Assembly: GCF_013348805.1 (NCBI RefSeq)
Contig: NZ_CP054690.1
Span: 4,526,001 to 4,590,000, forward strand
Direction: 5' to 3'
Length of the DNA stretch: 64,000 nt
Origin: Rhodococcus sp. W8901
GTDB taxonomy: Bacteria; Actinomycetota; Actinomycetes; Mycobacteriales; Mycobacteriaceae
The notes beneath the pieces were generated by a model, which made no database searches, was not told the DNA's origin, and saw only the letters and a list, made by a program, of their open reading frames with translations. This document shows positions 61,968 to 64,000 of this stretch, piece after piece (position 1 is the first letter of the stretch; every line of letters begins with the position of its first letter). The translations under genes and the position numbers were made by a program.

Positions 61968-62957
61968 ATGACGGCGTGGGTGCAGGTTCTGGTGACGATG
62001 GCCGACGGACCCAGCGCGCCGATCCGGGGCGTGATCCGGAAGATGCCCGACGCACCCGAGCGGGTCAGGATCTTCACAGCCGGCGACCGCATGCCGATGA
62101 TCGTCGGGGTCGGCGGCGGCGATGTGCGAATCTGGCGCGACCGCTCCAAGGTCCGAGTCGAGACCCTCGACGGACAGCCCCTGTTCATCACCGACGGCAC
62201 CACTGTCTGGCAGTTCGAGCAACCCGGCGAGCCGCCACTGGAGGGCAGTGCCGGACGCGTCCGCTACCTCGGCACGGGCAGCGACCTGCTGTTCAGCCGG
62301 CCTGCGCAGGATTGGGTGGGCAGCGACTACACCCGACCCGCTGGGCCCATCGGCACCACCGAGTTTCTCGGAAGACGCTGCTGGACAGTTGATCTGGCTC
62401 CGGGACGGTACAAGGAGGGGTTGCTGAGAATGGTCGTCGACGCCGAGACCGGCGCGGTGCTCGCGCAGGGCAACGACGCCGTCGGCTCGAACGTGTCGTA
62501 CGTCGAACTCTCCGTCGGCGAACCCGTCGATCCGGACCTCTTCACGTGGTCCGGCCCCGTGTGCACTTTCGAGGATCGACAGCGCGAGTACGCGGCGGAG
62601 CGCGAGGCCGAGCGTTCGAGCCGGACGGAGTGGTTCCGCAACAACGTGACCGACCGACCGTTGACCGCCCGCGTGCTCGTCGACCTGAGTGTCGTGGAGA
62701 CGCACGCAGTGGACCCGGAGACCGGGGCATTCGAGGCATCCCTCGACGGCGGGCTCGCGACCGGAATACTGGCGCGACGACCCCGTTCGGATCAGCCGTG
62801 GAACCTCCGCTGGCAGGGCACCATTCATCGCTGGTCGACCGACAAGTTCGACTGGGCCGTAGTCCTGCACCGGGCTGAACTCGACCCCGACGCCCTCACA
62901 GCGTTGCAGGCCACGCTGCATCCCGGCGAAACCGCGATCAACGACACCACCTACTGA
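61968..62957 (+). CDS. Conserved hypothetical protein, LolA/outer-lipoprotein-like fold possible
   Basis: 329 residues, soluble, no signal peptide. The first 190 residues alternate short beta strands (APIRGVIRKMPDAPERVRIFTAGDRMPMIVGVGGGDVRIWRD, DGTTVWQFEQP, FLGRRCWTVDLAPGRYKEGLLRMVVDAETGAVLAQG), a pattern reminiscent of LolA/RseB-like sheets. The C-terminal part is different (WNLRWQGTIHRWSTDKFDWAVVLHRAEL). I do not recognise a named family. GAGGGG lies before ATG 61968. Convergent with the P-type ATPase gene; divergent from the F420-type gene. Confidence 0.75.
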   Translation: MTAWVQVLVTMADGPSAPIRGVIRKMPDAPERVRIFTAGDRMPMIVGVGGGDVRIWRDRSKVRVETLDGQPLFITDGTTVWQFEQPGEPPLEGSAGRVRYLGTGSDLLFSRPAQDWVGSDYTRPAGPIGTTEFLGRRCWTVDLAPGRYKEGLLRMVVDAETGAVLAQGNDAVGSNVSYVELSVGEPVDPDLFTWSGPVCTFEDRQREYAAEREAERSSRTEWFRNNVTDRPLTARVLVDLSVVETHAVDPETGAFEASLDGGLATGILARRPRSDQPWNLRWQGTIHRWSTDKFDWAVVLHRAELDPDALTALQATLHPGETAINDTTY

Positions 62958-62979
62958 ACTACCGCGGCAACCGCAAGGA

Positions 62980-64000
62980 TCAGCGAAAGCGCCGCAGCCG
63001 CAGGCTGTTCCCCACCACGAACAGCGACGACAACGCCATGGCGGCGCCCGCGATCATCGGGTTGAGCAGTCCCGTCGCCGCCAGCGGTATGGCCGCGACG
63101 TTGTACGCGAACGCCCAGAACAGGTTTCCCTTGATGGTCGCCAGGGTGCGGCGGGACAGTCGGATCGCGTCGGGCACCGATCGCAGGTCGCCGCGGACCA
63201 GGGTCAGGTCGCTCGCCTCGATGGCGGCATCGGTGCCGGTGCCCATCGCGATGCCGACGTCGGCGGTCGCGAGCGCGGCCGCGTCGTTGACGCCGTCGCC
63301 CACCATCGCGACGGCGCCCTCCTCCCGCAGGCGCGCGATGGTGTCGGCCTTCTGGTCCGGGAGCACCTCCGCGATCACCCGGTCGATACCGACCTCGCGG
63401 GCGACGGCGGTAGCGACGGCCTGGGCGTCGCCGGTGAGCAGCACCGGGGTCATTCCGAGCGCCCGAATCTCCCCGATCGCCTCGGCGCTGGTCGACTTCA
63501 CGGCGTCCGCCACGGCCACCGCGCCGCGCACCTTGTCGTCCCACGAGACGATCACCGAGGTCCGGCCCTCCGGCAGCAGTCCCCGCAGCTGGACGGGCAT
63601 CGGCCCCTGCACCCGGCCCACGCGCACCGCGTGCCCGTCCACGACACCCTCGACGCCGATGCCCGGGCGGTTGACGAATCCGGTCACCGGTAGCGGCCGC
63701 GGTACTGCGCGCACGATCGCCCGCGCCACGGGATGTTCCGACCCGGACTCCACCGCGGCGGCCAGCGCCAGGACCCGGTCACGGTCCTCGCCGTCCACGG
63801 CGACGACGTCGTCGAGTTCCATCTGCCCGGTGGTGACGGTGCCGGTCTTGTCCAGCACGACGGTCTCGATGCGCCGGGTCTGTTCGAGCACCTCGGGGCC
63901 CTTGATGAGGATGCCCAGTTGCGCACCCCGGCCCGTCCCGACGAGCAGCGCCGTCGGTGTGGCCAGCCCGAGAGCGCACGGGCACGCGACGATCAGCACG
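62980..64000 (-). CDS. Heavy-metal-translocating P1B-type ATPase, C-terminal part (cut by window edge)
   Basis: About 340 C-terminal residues are visible. They begin at the metal motif IVACPCALGLATP (CPC), then the phosphorylation site VLDKTGTVTTG, the nucleotide-domain HP in SGSEHPVARAIV, LLTGDAQAVATAVAREVGI, MVGDGVNDAAALATADVGIAMGTG, and the last two membrane helices. The CPC plus NVAAIPLAATGLLNPMIAGAAMALSS point to a copper-exporting CopA-type pump. The frame continues beyond the window edge, so the N-terminal metal-binding domain is not seen. Confidence 0.92.
   Translation of the reverse strand, partial: VLIVACPCALGLATPTALLVGTGRGAQLGILIKGPEVLEQTRRIETVVLDKTGTVTTGQMELDDVVAVDGEDRDRVLALAAAVESGSEHPVARAIVRAVPRPLPVTGFVNRPGIGVEGVVDGHAVRVGRVQGPMPVQLRGLLPEGRTSVIVSWDDKVRGAVAVADAVKSTSAEAIGEIRALGMTPVLLTGDAQAVATAVAREVGIDRVIAEVLPDQKADTIARLREEGAVAMVGDGVNDAAALATADVGIAMGTGTDAAIEASDLTLVRGDLRSVPDAIRLSRRTLATIKGNLFWAFAYNVAAIPLAATGLLNPMIAGAAMALSSLFVVGNSLRLRRFR

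Overview
The window is high-GC actinobacterial chromosome from a mycolic-acid-producing Corynebacteriales, most probably Rhodococcus or a close Nocardiaceae relative. The reasons are an Mkl/YrbE (Mce-type) lipid importer beside rplJL, HadA-HadB dehydratases beside rpmG and secE, a nearly complete menaquinone locus with MenJ and a GrcC-type prenyl synthase, frequent GTG starts, and a gene order that, from memory, follows M. tuberculosis (mkl-rplLJ-rplAK-nusG-secE-hadBA-rpmG; yajQ-htpX-grcC-menJ-menG-menD-menC-menB-pitA-menE-menA; bldC-ccsB-resB-ccdA-tlpA-gpm-hemL). I saw no insertion sequence, prophage or CRISPR array; this is mostly core chromosome with a few accessory islets.

Layout. 1-8.4 kb (minus strand): Mce-type permease and ATPase, ribosomal proteins L7/L12, L10, L1, L11, NusG, SecE, tRNA-Trp, HadB, HadA, L33, tRNA-Met, tRNA-Thr, with an MFS remnant between rplJ and rplA. 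8.6-13.3 kb: aldehyde dehydrogenase, tRNA-Tyr, YajQ, HtpX, polyprenyl diphosphate synthase. 13.4-24.7 kb: menaquinone genes menJ, menG, menD, menC, menB with a PAP2 phosphatase, an iron-box-controlled siderophore-interacting protein and a hotdog thioesterase overlapping menC. 24.8-30.5 kb: a branched-chain-amino-acid-type ABC importer with fused permease. 30.9-34.5 kb: PiT phosphate transporter, two DUF3349 proteins (one with a 24-bp tandem repeat in its 5' end), menE. 34.7-36.9 kb: three tandem secreted paralogues of no family I recognise, two with a shared long leader. 37-42.1 kb: DrrAB-like exporter facing a giant SARP/ATPase/TPR regulator. 42.2-49.2 kb: menA and small metabolic genes, including a decayed flavin monooxygenase next to an SDR with a perfect-arm operator-like palindrome. 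49.2-56.7 kb: bldC, cytochrome c maturation operon (tlpA-ccdA-resB-ccsB, coupled by 4-nt overlaps) and hemL. 56.8-64 kb: acyl-CoA oxidase, PrmC-like methyltransferase, SRPBCC protein, PQQ-type sugar dehydrogenase lipoprotein, F420-type reductase, and the C-terminal part of a metal P-type ATPase cut by the window edge.

Functionally the window is dominated by respiration and the envelope. MenA/B/C/D/E/G/J and a long-chain prenyl synthase make and tailor menaquinone, the ResB/CcsB system makes c-type cytochromes, HemL feeds tetrapyrrole synthesis, and HadAB serves mycolate elongation. MenF and a MenH hydrolase are not in the window. The most novel item is the three-gene secreted family (34.74-36.87 kb) and its conserved 5' leader. 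Other second-look items are the possible MenI-type thioesterase, the repeat-extended DUF3349 protein, the amber-interrupted small gene and structured RNA candidate upstream of bldC, and two palindromic operators whose regulators are not encoded nearby.
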